Shown: positions 1-7,643 of the stretch, piece after piece | Numbering within the stretch: the first letter of the stretch is position 1 | How the letters are laid out: every line of letters begins with the position of its first letter | Assembly (NCBI RefSeq): GCF_027947575.1 | Contig: NZ_CP116256.1 | Location: forward strand, 5,208,001-5,272,000 | Length of the DNA: 64,000 nt | From: Streptomyces rubrogriseus | GTDB taxonomy: Bacteria; Actinomycetota; Actinomycetes; Streptomycetales; Streptomycetaceae | Direction: 5' to 3' | Program-made: the position numbers and the translations under genes | Notes under the pieces: model-generated | The model's database searches: none | What the model was told of the DNA's origin: nothing | The model's input: the letters and a program-made list of their open reading frames with translations, nothing else

Positions 1-606
1 GATGCCGAGGAAGAAGGACAGCCGGGTGGCGGCGACCCGGTCCAGGTCGAGCATCAGCGCGGTGGACATGGTGGCGCCGGAGCGGGAGAAGCCCGGGAAG
101 AGCAGGGCGAGGATCTGGGAGCCGCCGACCAGCATCGCGTCCTTGAAGGACGTGTCGTCCTCGCCCCGCTTGTGCCGGCCGGTGCGGTCGGCCCACCACA
201 TCACGCCGCTGCCGACGATCAGCGAGCCGGCCACCACCCACAGCGAGGCGAGCGGGCCCTTGATCAGGGGCTTGGCGGCGAGGCCGACGAGGACGATGGG
301 GATGGTGGCGAAGATGACCCACCAGGCGAACTTGTAGTCGTGGTGGTACCGCTCCTCGCGGTCGCGCAGCCCGCGTCCCCAGGCGGAGACGATCCGCGCG
401 ATGTCCTTGGAGAAGTAGACGAGCACGGCGGCGATCGCGCCGACCTGGATGACCGCGGAGAAGCCGATGACGGCGTCGTCGTCGACCGGGATGCCCATCA
501 GCCCCTCGACGATCTTGAGGTGTCCGGTGGAGGAGACGGGCAGGAACTCGGTCACCCCCTCGACGGCTCCGAGGACGACGGCCTGACCGATGCTGATGGC
601 GCTCAT
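1..606 (-). CDS. uppP: Undecaprenyl-diphosphatase (partial, C-terminus beyond window)
   Basis: Integral membrane phosphatase that recycles undecaprenyl pyrophosphate to the monophosphate carrier for cell-wall synthesis; in some bacteria it also gives bacitracin resistance. The 202 visible codons start at ATG 606 (MSAISIGQAVVLGAVEG). They carry both family signatures: EGVTEFLPVSSTGH near residue 16 and PGFSRSG near residue 170. Several hydrophobic segments are present. An AGGA-like ribosome site lies before the ATG. The reading frame runs open to base 1, so the last part of the roughly 275-residue protein is missing only because the window ends. It lies just downstream of the crcB operon on the same strand, 39 bp away, and may be read through from it. 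Confidence 0.95.
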   Translation of the reverse strand, partial: MSAISIGQAVVLGAVEGVTEFLPVSSTGHLKIVEGLMGIPVDDDAVIGFSAVIQVGAIAAVLVYFSKDIARIVSAWGRGLRDREERYHHDYKFAWWVIFATIPIVLVGLAAKPLIKGPLASLWVVAGSLIVGSGVMWWADRTGRHKRGEDDTSFKDAMLVGGSQILALLFPGFSRSGATMSTALMLDLDRVAATRLSFFLGI

Positions 607-645
607 GGCATCCAGTTCCTACTACACCAAGCTGTGTGCCCGGCG

Positions 646-1020
646 TCAGCTCCAGAGCGCGTCGGCCAGAGTCACCCCCGCGAACGCCGCCGCGAGGCCG
701 GCCGCCACGCTCGCCCCCACGTTCACCGCGGCGTGCAGGCGTGCGCCGGTCTCGGTCAGCCGGAGCGTCTCGTAGGAGAAGGTCGAGTAGGTGGTGAGGG
801 CGCCGCACAGGCCGGTGCCCAGCAGCAGCCGCAGGTCGGAGCCGACCGCTCCGGCCAGGGCGGCGCCGGTCAGCAGGCCGAGGACGGCGCTGCCGATCAC
901 GTTCACCGTGAAGGTGCCCCAGGGGAAGACGGAGTCGTGCCGGGACTGCACGGCGCGGTCGGTGAGGTAGCGCAGCGGGGCGCCGATCATGCCGCCCGCG
1001 ACGACCAGCAGCCAGTTCAC
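646..1020 (-). CDS. crcB: Fluoride channel CrcB/Fluc, second subunit
   Basis: Small four-helix membrane protein (124 aa) of the CrcB/Fluc family, which forms dimeric fluoride-selective channels that lower cytoplasmic fluoride. The family motifs [10 protein letters not shown] and [12 protein letters not shown] are both visible. I chose the GTG at 1020 because it overlaps the stop of the preceding DUF190 gene as GTGA and has GGAGG six bases upstream. An upstream in-frame ATG at 1056 would place twelve residues inside the neighbour. Two different crcB genes in one operon suggest a heterodimeric channel, as seen in other Gram-positive bacteria with paired crcB genes. Confidence 0.93.
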   Translation of the reverse strand: MNWLLVVAGGMIGAPLRYLTDRAVQSRHDSVFPWGTFTVNVIGSAVLGLLTGAALAGAVGSDLRLLLGTGLCGALTTYSTFSYETLRLTETGARLHAAVNVGASVAAGLAAAFAGVTLADALWS

Positions 1021-1361
1021 GACGGCCTCCGGCCCTCGTACCGGACGACCTCGCACGGGTCGAGGGTGACCAGGCCCTCGGTGACGAGTTCGTCGAGCAG
1101 CGGCAGGAAGTCCCGGACCCGGTCCTCGGTGTCGACGACGACGACGGCCACCGGCAGGTCCTCGCTCAGGGACAGCAGCCTGCTGGTGTGGATGAGCGAG
1201 GAGGCGCCGAAGCCCTCGACGCCGCGGAAGACGCTGGCACCGGCGAGGCCCGCGGCGTGGGCGCGGTGGACGATCTCCGAGTACAGGGGGCGGTGGTGCC
1301 AGGTGTCGTTCTCGCCGACGTACACGGTCAGGCGCAGGGCGCTGCCGGTCAGCCTCGTCAT
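1017..1361 (-). CDS. DUF190 domain protein in the crcB operon
   Basis: Protein of 114 residues matching the DUF190 family ([19 protein letters not shown] at the N-terminus, then a ferredoxin-like alpha/beta pattern with [10 protein letters not shown]). DUF190 proteins are PII-like in fold and are commonly found next to crcB; their role in fluoride handling is not established. The start ATG at 1361 overlaps the upstream crcB stop by 4 bp (ATGA), and its own stop overlaps the next crcB (GTGA). All three genes should therefore be translationally coupled. An inference is that it regulates or senses for the channel. Confidence 0.9.
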   Translation of the reverse strand: MTRLTGSALRLTVYVGENDTWHHRPLYSEIVHRAHAAGLAGASVFRGVEGFGASSLIHTSRLLSLSEDLPVAVVVVDTEDRVRDFLPLLDELVTEGLVTLDPCEVVRYEGRRPS

Positions 1362-1822
1362 GACTGCCTCCACTTCAGGACCCGGCGGGCCGCCCATGCG
1401 GCGAGCCACACCGCCGTGAGTGCCGCGAGCGGGGTCGCGGCGAGGTAGGCCAGGCCGGTCGGGACCCGGCCGTCGGCGAACAGGGACCGGCTGTCGACGG
1501 CGTAGGTGGAGAAGGTGGTGAAGCCGCCGAGCACACCGGTGCCGAAGAAGGGCCGGACCAGTCGGTGGGCGGGCCGGACCTCGGTGACGACCACCATGAA
1601 CACGCCGATCACGGCGCAGCCGACGGCGTTGACCCCGAAGGTCGTCCAGGGGAAGCCCCCGGCCGGTGTGGGCCACCAGAGGGAGGCCGCGTAGCGGGCG
1701 ACGGCTCCGGTGCCCCCGCCGAGGGCCACGACCGCGACGACCGGTGCCTGGGTGCGCCACCCGGACCGGTTCGGGGCGGTGGCCCGGATGCCGTCGGGGC
1801 GCCCGGTCTTCGGGACTGCCAT
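1358..1822 (-). CDS. crcB: Fluoride channel CrcB/Fluc, first subunit
   Basis: First gene of the crcB-DUF190-crcB operon, 154 aa. It has a hydrophilic N-terminal extension of about 25 residues before the first helix, then the family motifs [14 protein letters not shown] and [19 protein letters not shown] lies upstream of ATG 1822. The 5' region (1823-1900) contains a short hairpin in a GCAGG...CCTGC context, but I do not see the GATGG/CTGATG elements of a fluoride riboswitch, so control is unknown. It is different enough from the second crcB to be a distinct subunit rather than a recent duplicate. Confidence 0.93.
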   Translation of the reverse strand: MAVPKTGRPDGIRATAPNRSGWRTQAPVVAVVALGGGTGAVARYAASLWWPTPAGGFPWTTFGVNAVGCAVIGVFMVVVTEVRPAHRLVRPFFGTGVLGGFTTFSTYAVDSRSLFADGRVPTGLAYLAATPLAALTAVWLAAWAARRVLKWRQS

Positions 1823-2057
1823 GGTCGTACGTCTCCTACTCGCCGGGCAGGGGGATGCCCTCCTGCGCTAGTCAAGTAGGGACCGTTGGCGGCGTCCGAG
1901 CCGCGGTTCGGGTACGGCGGGCCCCACCGCCGCGCCGCGCCCCTGCGGGCCGCGGCTGCTGCTCAGCGTAACGCCGGGGCGGCGTCCGGGTCACTCCGGG
2001 AGGGTCCCGGCGGGTCCGCCGGGAGGGCGCGCCGGTCCCGCCGGGAGGCGTCCGCGC

Positions 2058-2345
2058 CTACCATCCCTTCTCGAACATCCGGGCCACCTCGGCGATCCGC
2101 ACCTCGTCGCGCCGGTAGTAGGTGCGGCGGCGGATCCGGGTGGCGCGCAGCAGGCCGAGCCGGGTGAGGAGCCCGAGGTGGGTCTCGGCCACCCGCCGGG
2201 AGACGCCCAGCCTGGCGGCGACGGGGCCCGCGTGGACACCGTGCTCCGCGGGGTCGACGTGACGCTGCGGCGGGAAGTGCGCGGCCGGGTCCTTCAGCCA
2301 CTCCAGGATGTCGAGACGCGTGCCGTGCACGGGGGTCCTCAGCAT
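2058..2345 (-). CDS. ArsR-type winged-helix transcription regulator
   Basis: Small protein of 95 residues with a winged-helix HTH: GTRLDILEWLKDPAAHFPP is helix 1, VAARLGVSRRVAETHLGLLT is helix-turn-helix, and RIRRRTYYRRDE is the wing. This is the layout of ArsR/HTH_5 repressors. No metal-binding Cys pair is visible, so the signal is not obviously a metal. ATG 2345 is preceded by a strong GGAGGGAGGAC ribosome site. It is divergent from a MarR-family gene; the 129-bp shared intergenic region holds a 14-bp palindrome that either protein could bind. Confidence 0.85.
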   Translation of the reverse strand: MLRTPVHGTRLDILEWLKDPAAHFPPQRHVDPAEHGVHAGPVAARLGVSRRVAETHLGLLTRLGLLRATRIRRRTYYRRDEVRIAEVARMFEKGW

Positions 2346-2438
2346 GTCGTCCTCCCTCCGTGCGGGCCCGCCCGTACCGTGTCCCTCCACCTTCCCGCAG
2401 CCGGACCCGGGTTGTCCGGCAACCGGGCCATTTGCACA

Positions 2439-2468
2439 TTCAACCAATATCGGTTCCGGTGCTACCGT
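2439..2468 (+). promoter_or_regulatory. Promoter of the MarR gene with overlapping 14-bp palindrome
   Basis: A -35-like TTCAAC (2439-2444) and a -10-like TACCGT (2463-2468) are 18 bp apart. The ATG of the MarR gene begins only six bases after the -10 and has no ribosome site, so a leaderless transcript is likely. The near-perfect palindrome AACCAATATCGGTT (2442-2455) overlaps the -35 and spacer. This is a good position for an autorepressor operator that could also act on the divergent ArsR gene. Confidence 0.5.
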
Positions 2469-2474
2469 TCAGTC

Positions 2475-2885
2475 ATGGGAGCCAGGACGGCCGGTGCGCC
2501 GCTCGAGGAACGGTGGCGGGACATCCTGTCGGTGCACGCACGCACGATGTGCGAGATCGACCGGGCACTGCACCCGCACGGGCTGGGCGCGAGCGACTTC
2601 GAGGTGCTCGACCTCCTCGTGACCGGGGCGCCCGACGACGGCGACCGGTGCCGGGTGCAGAACCTGGTCGGCCGGGTCCACCTCAGTCAGAGCGCGCTGT
2701 CCCGGCTCATCGCCCGGCTGGAGAAGGACGGGCTGGTACGGCGCTCCATGTGCGCGGAGGACCGGCGCGGCGTGTACGTCACACCGACCGCCAGGGGCCG
2801 GGAGCTGCACGCCGAGATACTGCCGCTGCAGCGGGCCGCGCTGGCCCGCACGCTCGGCGACGACGACGAAGGCCCCCGCCCCTGA
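2475..2885 (+). CDS. MarR-family transcription regulator
   Basis: Winged-helix regulator of 136 residues. The DNA-binding region is clear: SDFEVLDLLVTG, then VHLSQSALSRLIARLEKDGL (recognition helix) and EDRRGVYVTPTARGREL (wing), the standard MarR arrangement. MarR proteins are dimeric repressors that respond to phenolic or oxidative signals; the ligand here is unknown. The upstream reading frame is open, but homology and the promoter position support ATG 2475. The stop lies inside a bidirectional hairpin terminator shared with the convergent SseB-like gene. Confidence 0.9.
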   Translation: MGARTAGAPLEERWRDILSVHARTMCEIDRALHPHGLGASDFEVLDLLVTGAPDDGDRCRVQNLVGRVHLSQSALSRLIARLEKDGLVRRSMCAEDRRGVYVTPTARGRELHAEILPLQRAALARTLGDDDEGPRP

Positions 2886-2903
2886 CCCGGGGCGCGGGCC
2901 TTC
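2868..2903. terminator. Bidirectional hairpin between convergent genes
   Basis: GAAGGCCC at 2868-2875 pairs with GGGCCTTC at 2896-2903 around a C/G-rich loop. It overlaps the MarR stop codon and faces the convergent gene at 2919, so it can end transcription from both sides. Confidence 0.7.
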
Positions 2904-2918
2904 GCCACGACCTCGGTC

Positions 2919-3329
2919 TCAGGAGCGGGCCAGCAGGGTGCGCACACCGTCCGAGGTGAGGGTGAGGCGGTGCTCCGAGCCGGCGTCGATGGACAGTGAC
3001 AGGTCGTCGGCCGGCCACTGCGCGGCGAGGGCGCCCAGCGGCACCATGCGGTAGCGGGACACGTACGGCAGCAGGTCGGCCATCTCCAGTTCCGAGGTGA
3101 ACACGGGCACCACCTGGCCGCCGCCCTGCTGCTCCAGGACCGGCAGCGCCAGCATCCCGGGGTCGGCGGCGTCCTGGTCGTTCGCGTCGTCGGGCACCGG
3201 CACCAGGACGTCGCTGCTCGCGAGCGTGTCGAGCGCCGCCGTGTTGTCGGCGGTCTCGGTGGTCTCGGCGAGCGTGTCCAGTGCCCGCTGCGCGGGTGTC
3301 ACGGGGTGGTCGTTCGCGGGTGTCTCCAT
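2919..3329 (-). CDS. SseB-like hypothetical protein
   Basis: Protein of 136 residues resembling the SseB N-terminal-domain family: a polar, Thr/Asp-rich N-terminus, then VPVFTSELEMADLLPYVSRYRMVPLG and LSLSIDAGSEHRLTLTSDGV. SseB-domain proteins are common in Streptomyces and most are of unknown function. ATG 3329 has AGGGAAA upstream. It stands alone, convergent with the MarR gene and divergent from gap. No signal peptide or catalytic motif is visible. Confidence 0.7.
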   Translation of the reverse strand: METPANDHPVTPAQRALDTLAETTETADNTAALDTLASSDVLVPVPDDANDQDAADPGMLALPVLEQQGGGQVVPVFTSELEMADLLPYVSRYRMVPLGALAAQWPADDLSLSIDAGSEHRLTLTSDGVRTLLARS

Positions 3330-3457
3330 GGCATTTTCCCTGGTAGCGGCGGCGTTACGGCCCGCACGCACGGTCGGCGCGGACGCGGTCCAGCCTCGCG
3401 TACCCGGTCACCCACGGCGCAACCCTGTTCGAGCCACCTGCACGATCCCGTACTCAT

Positions 3458-3509
3458 CTGATCAGCGAGGGGCCCACTTGATCGATCAGTAACGCGGTGG
3501 GGTTAGCAT
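3458..3509 (+). promoter_or_regulatory. Region upstream of gap with repeated TGATC sites
   Basis: CTGATCAG (3458-3465) and TTGATCGATCAG (3478-3489) place several TGATC half-sites just before a -10-like TAGCAT (3504-3509). The spacing from TTGATC to TAGCAT is 20 bp, which is long for a standard promoter, so a repressor or activator site is as likely as a -35 box. The rest of 3330-3540 shows nothing else I can name. Confidence 0.35.
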
Positions 3510-3540
3510 ATGAGCGCCGCCTAGCTCGAAAGATAGAGAC

Positions 3541-4995
3541 GTGACTGTCAACGACGACTCGTTCACCAACTGGAAGCACCGCGAAGAGACCGCGGAATCG
3601 ATGATCCCGATGATCGGGAAGCTGCACCGGGAGCAGGACGTCACGATCTTGCTGCACAGCCGTTCCCTGGTGAACAAGTCGGTGGTCAGCATCCTCAAGA
3701 CCCACCGCTTCGCCCGCCAGATCGCCGGGGCGGAGCTGTCGGTCACCGAGACGATGCCCTTCCTGCGCGCGCTCACCGCGCTGGACCTCGGTCCCTCGCA
3801 GATCGACATCGGCATGCTCGCCGCGACCTACCGGACCGACGACCGCGGTCTGTCGGTCGAGGAGTTCACGGCCGAGGCCGTCGCCGGGGCCACCGGCGCC
3901 AACAAGATCGACCGGCGGGAGGGACGCGACGTCGTCCTGTACGGCTTCGGCCGCATCGGCCGGCTCGTCGCCCGCCTGCTCATCGAGAAGGCCGGGTCGG
4001 GCAACGGCCTGCGGCTGCGCGCCATCGTCGTCCGCGGTGGCGGTGAGCGGGCCGCCGAGGACATCGTCAAGCGCGCCTCGCTGCTGCGCCGCGACTCCGT
4101 GCACGGCCAGTTCCAGGGCACGATCACCGTCGACGAGGACAACCGCACGATCCTCGCCAACGGCAACGCCATCAAGGTGATCTACGCGGACGACCCGACG
4201 CAGGTCGACTACACGGCGTACGGCATCAAGGACGCCATCCTCATCGACAACACCGGCAAGTGGCGCGACCGCGAGGGCCTGTCGAAGCACCTGCGTCCGG
4301 GCATCGACAAGGTCGTGCTGACCGCTCCGGGCAAGGGCGACGTCCCGAACATCGTCCACGGCGTCAACCACGACACCATCAAGCCGGACGAGCGGATCCT
4401 GTCCTGCGCGTCCTGCACCACCAACGCGATCGTCCCGCCGCTGAAGGCGATGGAGGACGAGTACGGCGTGCTGCGCGGTCACGTGGAGACGGTGCACTCC
4501 TTCACCAACGACCAGAATCTGCTGGACAATTACCACAAGTCGGACCGTCGTGGCCGCAGCGCGCCGCTGAACATGGTCATCACGGAGACCGGCGCCGCCT
4601 CCGCGGTCGCCAAGGCGCTGCCCGACCTGAAGGCGCGGATCACCGGCAGCTCGATCCGGGTGCCGGTACCGGACGTGTCGATCGCCATCCTCAACCTCCA
4701 GCTGGCCCGTGAGGCGAGCCGCGAGGAGGTCGTGGACCACCTGCGCGAGGTGTCGCTGACCTCGCCGCTCAAGCGCCAGATCGACTTCATCGGCGCGCCC
4801 GACGCCGTCTCCAGCGACTTCATCGGCTCCCGCCACGCCTCGATCGTGGACGCGGGCGCGCTGAAGGTCGAGGGCGACAACGCGATCCTCTACCTCTGGT
4901 ACGACAACGAGTTCGGCTACTCCTGCCAGGTCGTCCGCGTCGTGCAGCACGTCTCCGGGGTGGAGTACCCCACGTACCCGGCTCCGGCGGCCTGA
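3541..4995 (+). CDS. gap: Glyceraldehyde-3-phosphate dehydrogenase with N-terminal extension
   Basis: NAD(P)-dependent GAPDH of glycolysis/gluconeogenesis, 484 aa against the usual 330-340. Residues 1 to about 125 form an extra helical domain (MTVNDDSFTNWKHREETAES...). The catalytic part follows with the dinucleotide-binding VLYGFGRIGRL, the active-site SCASCTTNA (nucleophilic Cys), the His-containing HSFTNDQN, and C-terminal WYDNEFGYSCQVV. Such long GAPDHs are known in actinobacteria and proteobacteria and are thought to work separately from the housekeeping enzyme. GTG 3541 has only a weak GATAGAGA site. A strong terminator follows at 5054. Confidence 0.93.
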   Translation: MTVNDDSFTNWKHREETAESMIPMIGKLHREQDVTILLHSRSLVNKSVVSILKTHRFARQIAGAELSVTETMPFLRALTALDLGPSQIDIGMLAATYRTDDRGLSVEEFTAEAVAGATGANKIDRREGRDVVLYGFGRIGRLVARLLIEKAGSGNGLRLRAIVVRGGGERAAEDIVKRASLLRRDSVHGQFQGTITVDEDNRTILANGNAIKVIYADDPTQVDYTAYGIKDAILIDNTGKWRDREGLSKHLRPGIDKVVLTAPGKGDVPNIVHGVNHDTIKPDERILSCASCTTNAIVPPLKAMEDEYGVLRGHVETVHSFTNDQNLLDNYHKSDRRGRSAPLNMVITETGAASAVAKALPDLKARITGSSIRVPVPDVSIAILNLQLAREASREEVVDHLREVSLTSPLKRQIDFIGAPDAVSSDFIGSRHASIVDAGALKVEGDNAILYLWYDNEFGYSCQVVRVVQHVSGVEYPTYPAPAA

Positions 4996-5053
4996 TCCGG
5001 TCCGGTTCGGTCCAGTCTGGTCCGGTCGGGGGCGACGCCGGGCGCGAGCGTGT

Positions 5054-5091
5054 GCGAGGGGCGGTGGGACACAGGTCCCACCGCCCCTCGC
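5054..5091. terminator. Strong 17-bp hairpin after gap
   Basis: A perfect 17-bp inverted repeat (GCGAGGGGCGGTGGGAC and its complement) with a 4-base ACAG loop lies 58 bp after the gap stop. It lacks a T-tract, as is usual in Streptomyces. The remaining 5092-5324 before the next gene contains no convincing ORF or other element. Confidence 0.85.
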
Positions 5092-5324
5092 GCGTGCCGG
5101 TTCAGAGGGCCGGCGCGTCCGCGAAGAGCCGGGTCAGCGCGGTCGGTGCCGTGATCGCGGTGCCGAGGACGACGCCTGCGCCACCGTCTTCCGGCGGCAT
5201 CGGAGGTGGAGGCGGAGCCGGAGGCCGACGGGTATCGGCCGGCCCCGGCCGGGGCATGCGTGTGAGGGCACGCCCCGTCCGGGCGCCGTGCGGTACTACG
5301 GCCGGCTGATACGAGAATGGTTCC

Positions 5325-7607
5325 ATGAACGCACTGGTTCGGCGCCCGCCCTGGGTGGAGGTGCTGGTCTGGTGCGTGGCCGTGCTGAGCATGACCGTCC
5401 TGGCCGCGGCGGCCGTCGTCCGCAGCACGGTGCTGGACCCCGGGTTCTACGGCCAGGTGCTGGAGGACGAGCACGCCTACCAGCGCTTCTACGACGAGGT
5501 GCTGGTGGACCCGCGCAGTACGCCCTTCACCAGCGACCTGCTGGAGCGGCTGCCCGTTCCGCAGTCGACCATCACCTCGAACCTCAAGGTGGTGGTCCCG
5601 CCCGAGACGCTGCGGACCATGGGCCAGGGGCAGATCGCGGAGATGGTCCACTATCTGGATGGCGACCGCGAGCGGCTGCGGATCACGGTCGACCTGGAGC
5701 CCGTCGTCGCGAACGTCGAACGGCTCAGCCAGGCGTACTTCGGTGATGCCGTCGCGGCCCTGCAGAAGCGGTCCGAACCGGACTTCCAGGCCTTCGTGCA
5801 GCACCTGAGTGAGCTGGTCGCGCGGGTGGTCGCCGGTGAGGCGCCGCTGGACGAGCTGCCGACGCTGCCGCTCTCCCACAGCCAGGCGGACGCGGCCACG
5901 GACGCGCTGATGCGGCTGGTGCCGGACGGCGCGACGCGCGACGGCGTCAGATCGACCGTGTTGACGGCCCTGGACCGGGGCGACGTGGCCTCCGCCCTGG
6001 CCGCGATCGCCCCGGTGGCCCTGACCGACCAGGTCCGGGACGCCGCCGAGGAGCTGTTGCGGGAGGCGAAGCAGGGCACGTGGGTGGTGACCGTCGACGT
6101 CGAACCCGGGACCGAGGCGCTGGCTCCGCTGGACCGTGCGCGCAAGGTCACCCGGCTCTTCCAGGAGGTGGTGGAACCGGCGGCGGCCGTGCTGTGCGCC
6201 GCCGCGCTCACCCTGCTGTGGTTCCTGCGGCCGTCGCCCGCCAAGCGCCGGCTGATTCCGCTGGGCTGGGTTCCGGCCGCCGCCGCCTCACTCATGGCGC
6301 TCACCGTGCTCGTGCTGCGGCTCACGCTGGGCGACACGCTGTTCGGCACCCCGCCGTCCTGGCCGCCCGCGGCCACGGGGCTGCTCGCCGACGTGCAGGC
6401 CGCCGCGCTCGACCGGCTGCTGACCACCGCCGTCGTCGTCGCGGTGATCCTGCTCGCCGCGGGCGCGCTGCTGATCACCGTCGGCTGGGTCTGGCAGACC
6501 CGGCCCAGCGTGCCGGTCCTCACCGATCCGCGGCACGTTCCGGCGCTGACCTTCACGGTCACCGCCGTCGCCCTCGTCGGGACCATGCTGGCGCCGGTGG
6601 CGATCAGCGGCTCCTCCCCGCGGATCTGCCAGGGCAGTGCCGAGCTGTGCGACGCCCGCTACGACGAGATCGCCCAGCTCGCGTCGCACAACGCGATGGC
6701 GACCACCGCCGACCGGTTCATCGGTCCCCTCCAGGACCCGGACATCGTCGGTCAGCTGGGCGCCGGGTCGCGGGTCCTGCTGCTCGACACCCACCGCTGG
6801 GAGCGGCCCGAGGAGGTCGCGGAGCGGCTGAGCAGCTCGGACTTCTCCCCCGCCGAACGCCGTCGGCTGACCGCGATCCTGCAACGGGTGAACCCGCCCC
6901 ATCCGGGCCTGTGGCTGTGCCACTCGGTGTGCGGCGCCGGGGCCCTCGAACTGGAGCCGACGCTGCGGCAGATCGGCGAGTGGCTGCGCGACAACCCCAC
7001 GGAGATCGTCACGCTGATCCTCCAGGACGGCGTGGACGCGGTGACGACGCAGGACGCCTTCGTCCGGGCCGGTCTCTCGGACCTGCTGTACGAGCCGGAC
7101 CGGGACCCGGACCGTCCGTGGCCGAAGCTCGGCGACATGATCGACAGCGGCCGGCGGCTGGTCGTGTTCGCGGAGAAGGCGGACGGACCCGCGCCCTGGT
7201 ACCGGAACCTGTACCGGTACGGCATGGAGACGCCGTTCGCCTTCCGCAGCCCGGACGAGATGTCGTGCCTGCCCAACCGGGGCGGTTCGGACAAGCGGCT
7301 GTTCCTGCTGAACCACTTCGTCACGGCGGGCGGCGGGCTGCGGCTGGACGCCGGGGTCGTCAACTCGCGGCAGCGGGTGCTGGAGCGGGCGCACAACTGT
7401 GAACGGCAGCGCGGCAGTCCGGTCAACTTCATCGCGGTGGACTACGCGACGATCGGCGACGCGCTCGGCGCGGTGAACGAGCTCAACGCCGAACGCGTCG
7501 AGGACGGCCCCCGCGTCCCGGTCGAGCGCACCCCCGGCCGGATCCCGGGTGCGGCGGAGGCCCGGCGACGCGGTGGTGCTCCGCGCCGCCGGGCGGTCTC
7601 CTGGTGA
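5325..7607 (+). CDS. Multi-pass membrane protein with C-terminal PI-PLC-like phosphodiesterase domain
   Basis: Protein of 760 residues in two parts. Residues 1-430 contain one N-terminal helix (about 10-32), a large probably extracytoplasmic segment (35-280) and four further helices (about 285-430). Residues 430-740 look like a phosphatidylinositol-phospholipase C X-type TIM barrel: QLASHNAM (candidate catalytic His near 453), LLLDTHRW (near 487), WLCHS (near 532), then EIVTLILQDG and FAEKAD. The domain would lie outside the membrane. No signal peptide cleavage site is evident. PLC-like domains of this kind may act on phosphodiesters in lipids or teichoic acids; the substrate is unknown. It is a single-gene unit converging on the GH87 gene. 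Confidence 0.8.
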   Translation: MNALVRRPPWVEVLVWCVAVLSMTVLAAAAVVRSTVLDPGFYGQVLEDEHAYQRFYDEVLVDPRSTPFTSDLLERLPVPQSTITSNLKVVVPPETLRTMGQGQIAEMVHYLDGDRERLRITVDLEPVVANVERLSQAYFGDAVAALQKRSEPDFQAFVQHLSELVARVVAGEAPLDELPTLPLSHSQADAATDALMRLVPDGATRDGVRSTVLTALDRGDVASALAAIAPVALTDQVRDAAEELLREAKQGTWVVTVDVEPGTEALAPLDRARKVTRLFQEVVEPAAAVLCAAALTLLWFLRPSPAKRRLIPLGWVPAAAASLMALTVLVLRLTLGDTLFGTPPSWPPAATGLLADVQAAALDRLLTTAVVVAVILLAAGALLITVGWVWQTRPSVPVLTDPRHVPALTFTVTAVALVGTMLAPVAISGSSPRICQGSAELCDARYDEIAQLASHNAMATTADRFIGPLQDPDIVGQLGAGSRVLLLDTHRWERPEEVAERLSSSDFSPAERRRLTAILQRVNPPHPGLWLCHSVCGAGALELEPTLRQIGEWLRDNPTEIVTLILQDGVDAVTTQDAFVRAGLSDLLYEPDRDPDRPWPKLGDMIDSGRRLVVFAEKADGPAPWYRNLYRYGMETPFAFRSPDEMSCLPNRGGSDKRLFLLNHFVTAGGGLRLDAGVVNSRQRVLERAHNCERQRGSPVNFIAVDYATIGDALGAVNELNAERVEDGPRVPVERTPGRIPGAAEARRRGGAPRRRAVSW

Positions 7608-7621
7608 CCGGTCACTCCGGT

Positions 7622-7637
7622 CGGCCGGTTCCGGCCG
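7622..7637. terminator. Short hairpin between convergent PLC-like and GH87 genes
   Basis: CGGCCGG and CCGGCCG flank a TT loop in the 36-bp gap between the two stop codons. It is a small but perfect stem placed to serve both genes. Confidence 0.5.
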
Positions 7638-7643
7638 GCCCGC

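Noticed and set aside
1823..1990. Fluoride riboswitch upstream of crcB
   Set aside because: A local hairpin exists, but the conserved GATGG and CTGATG-type elements are not present.
3454..4950. Minus-strand ORF opposite gap
   Set aside because: Antisense shadow; it runs through the gap coding region and promoter and has no protein-like motifs.
5102..5428. Possible small minus-strand gene before the PLC-like gene
   Set aside because: Pro/Thr/Ala-rich, overlaps the PLC-like start, no ribosome site or recognisable family.
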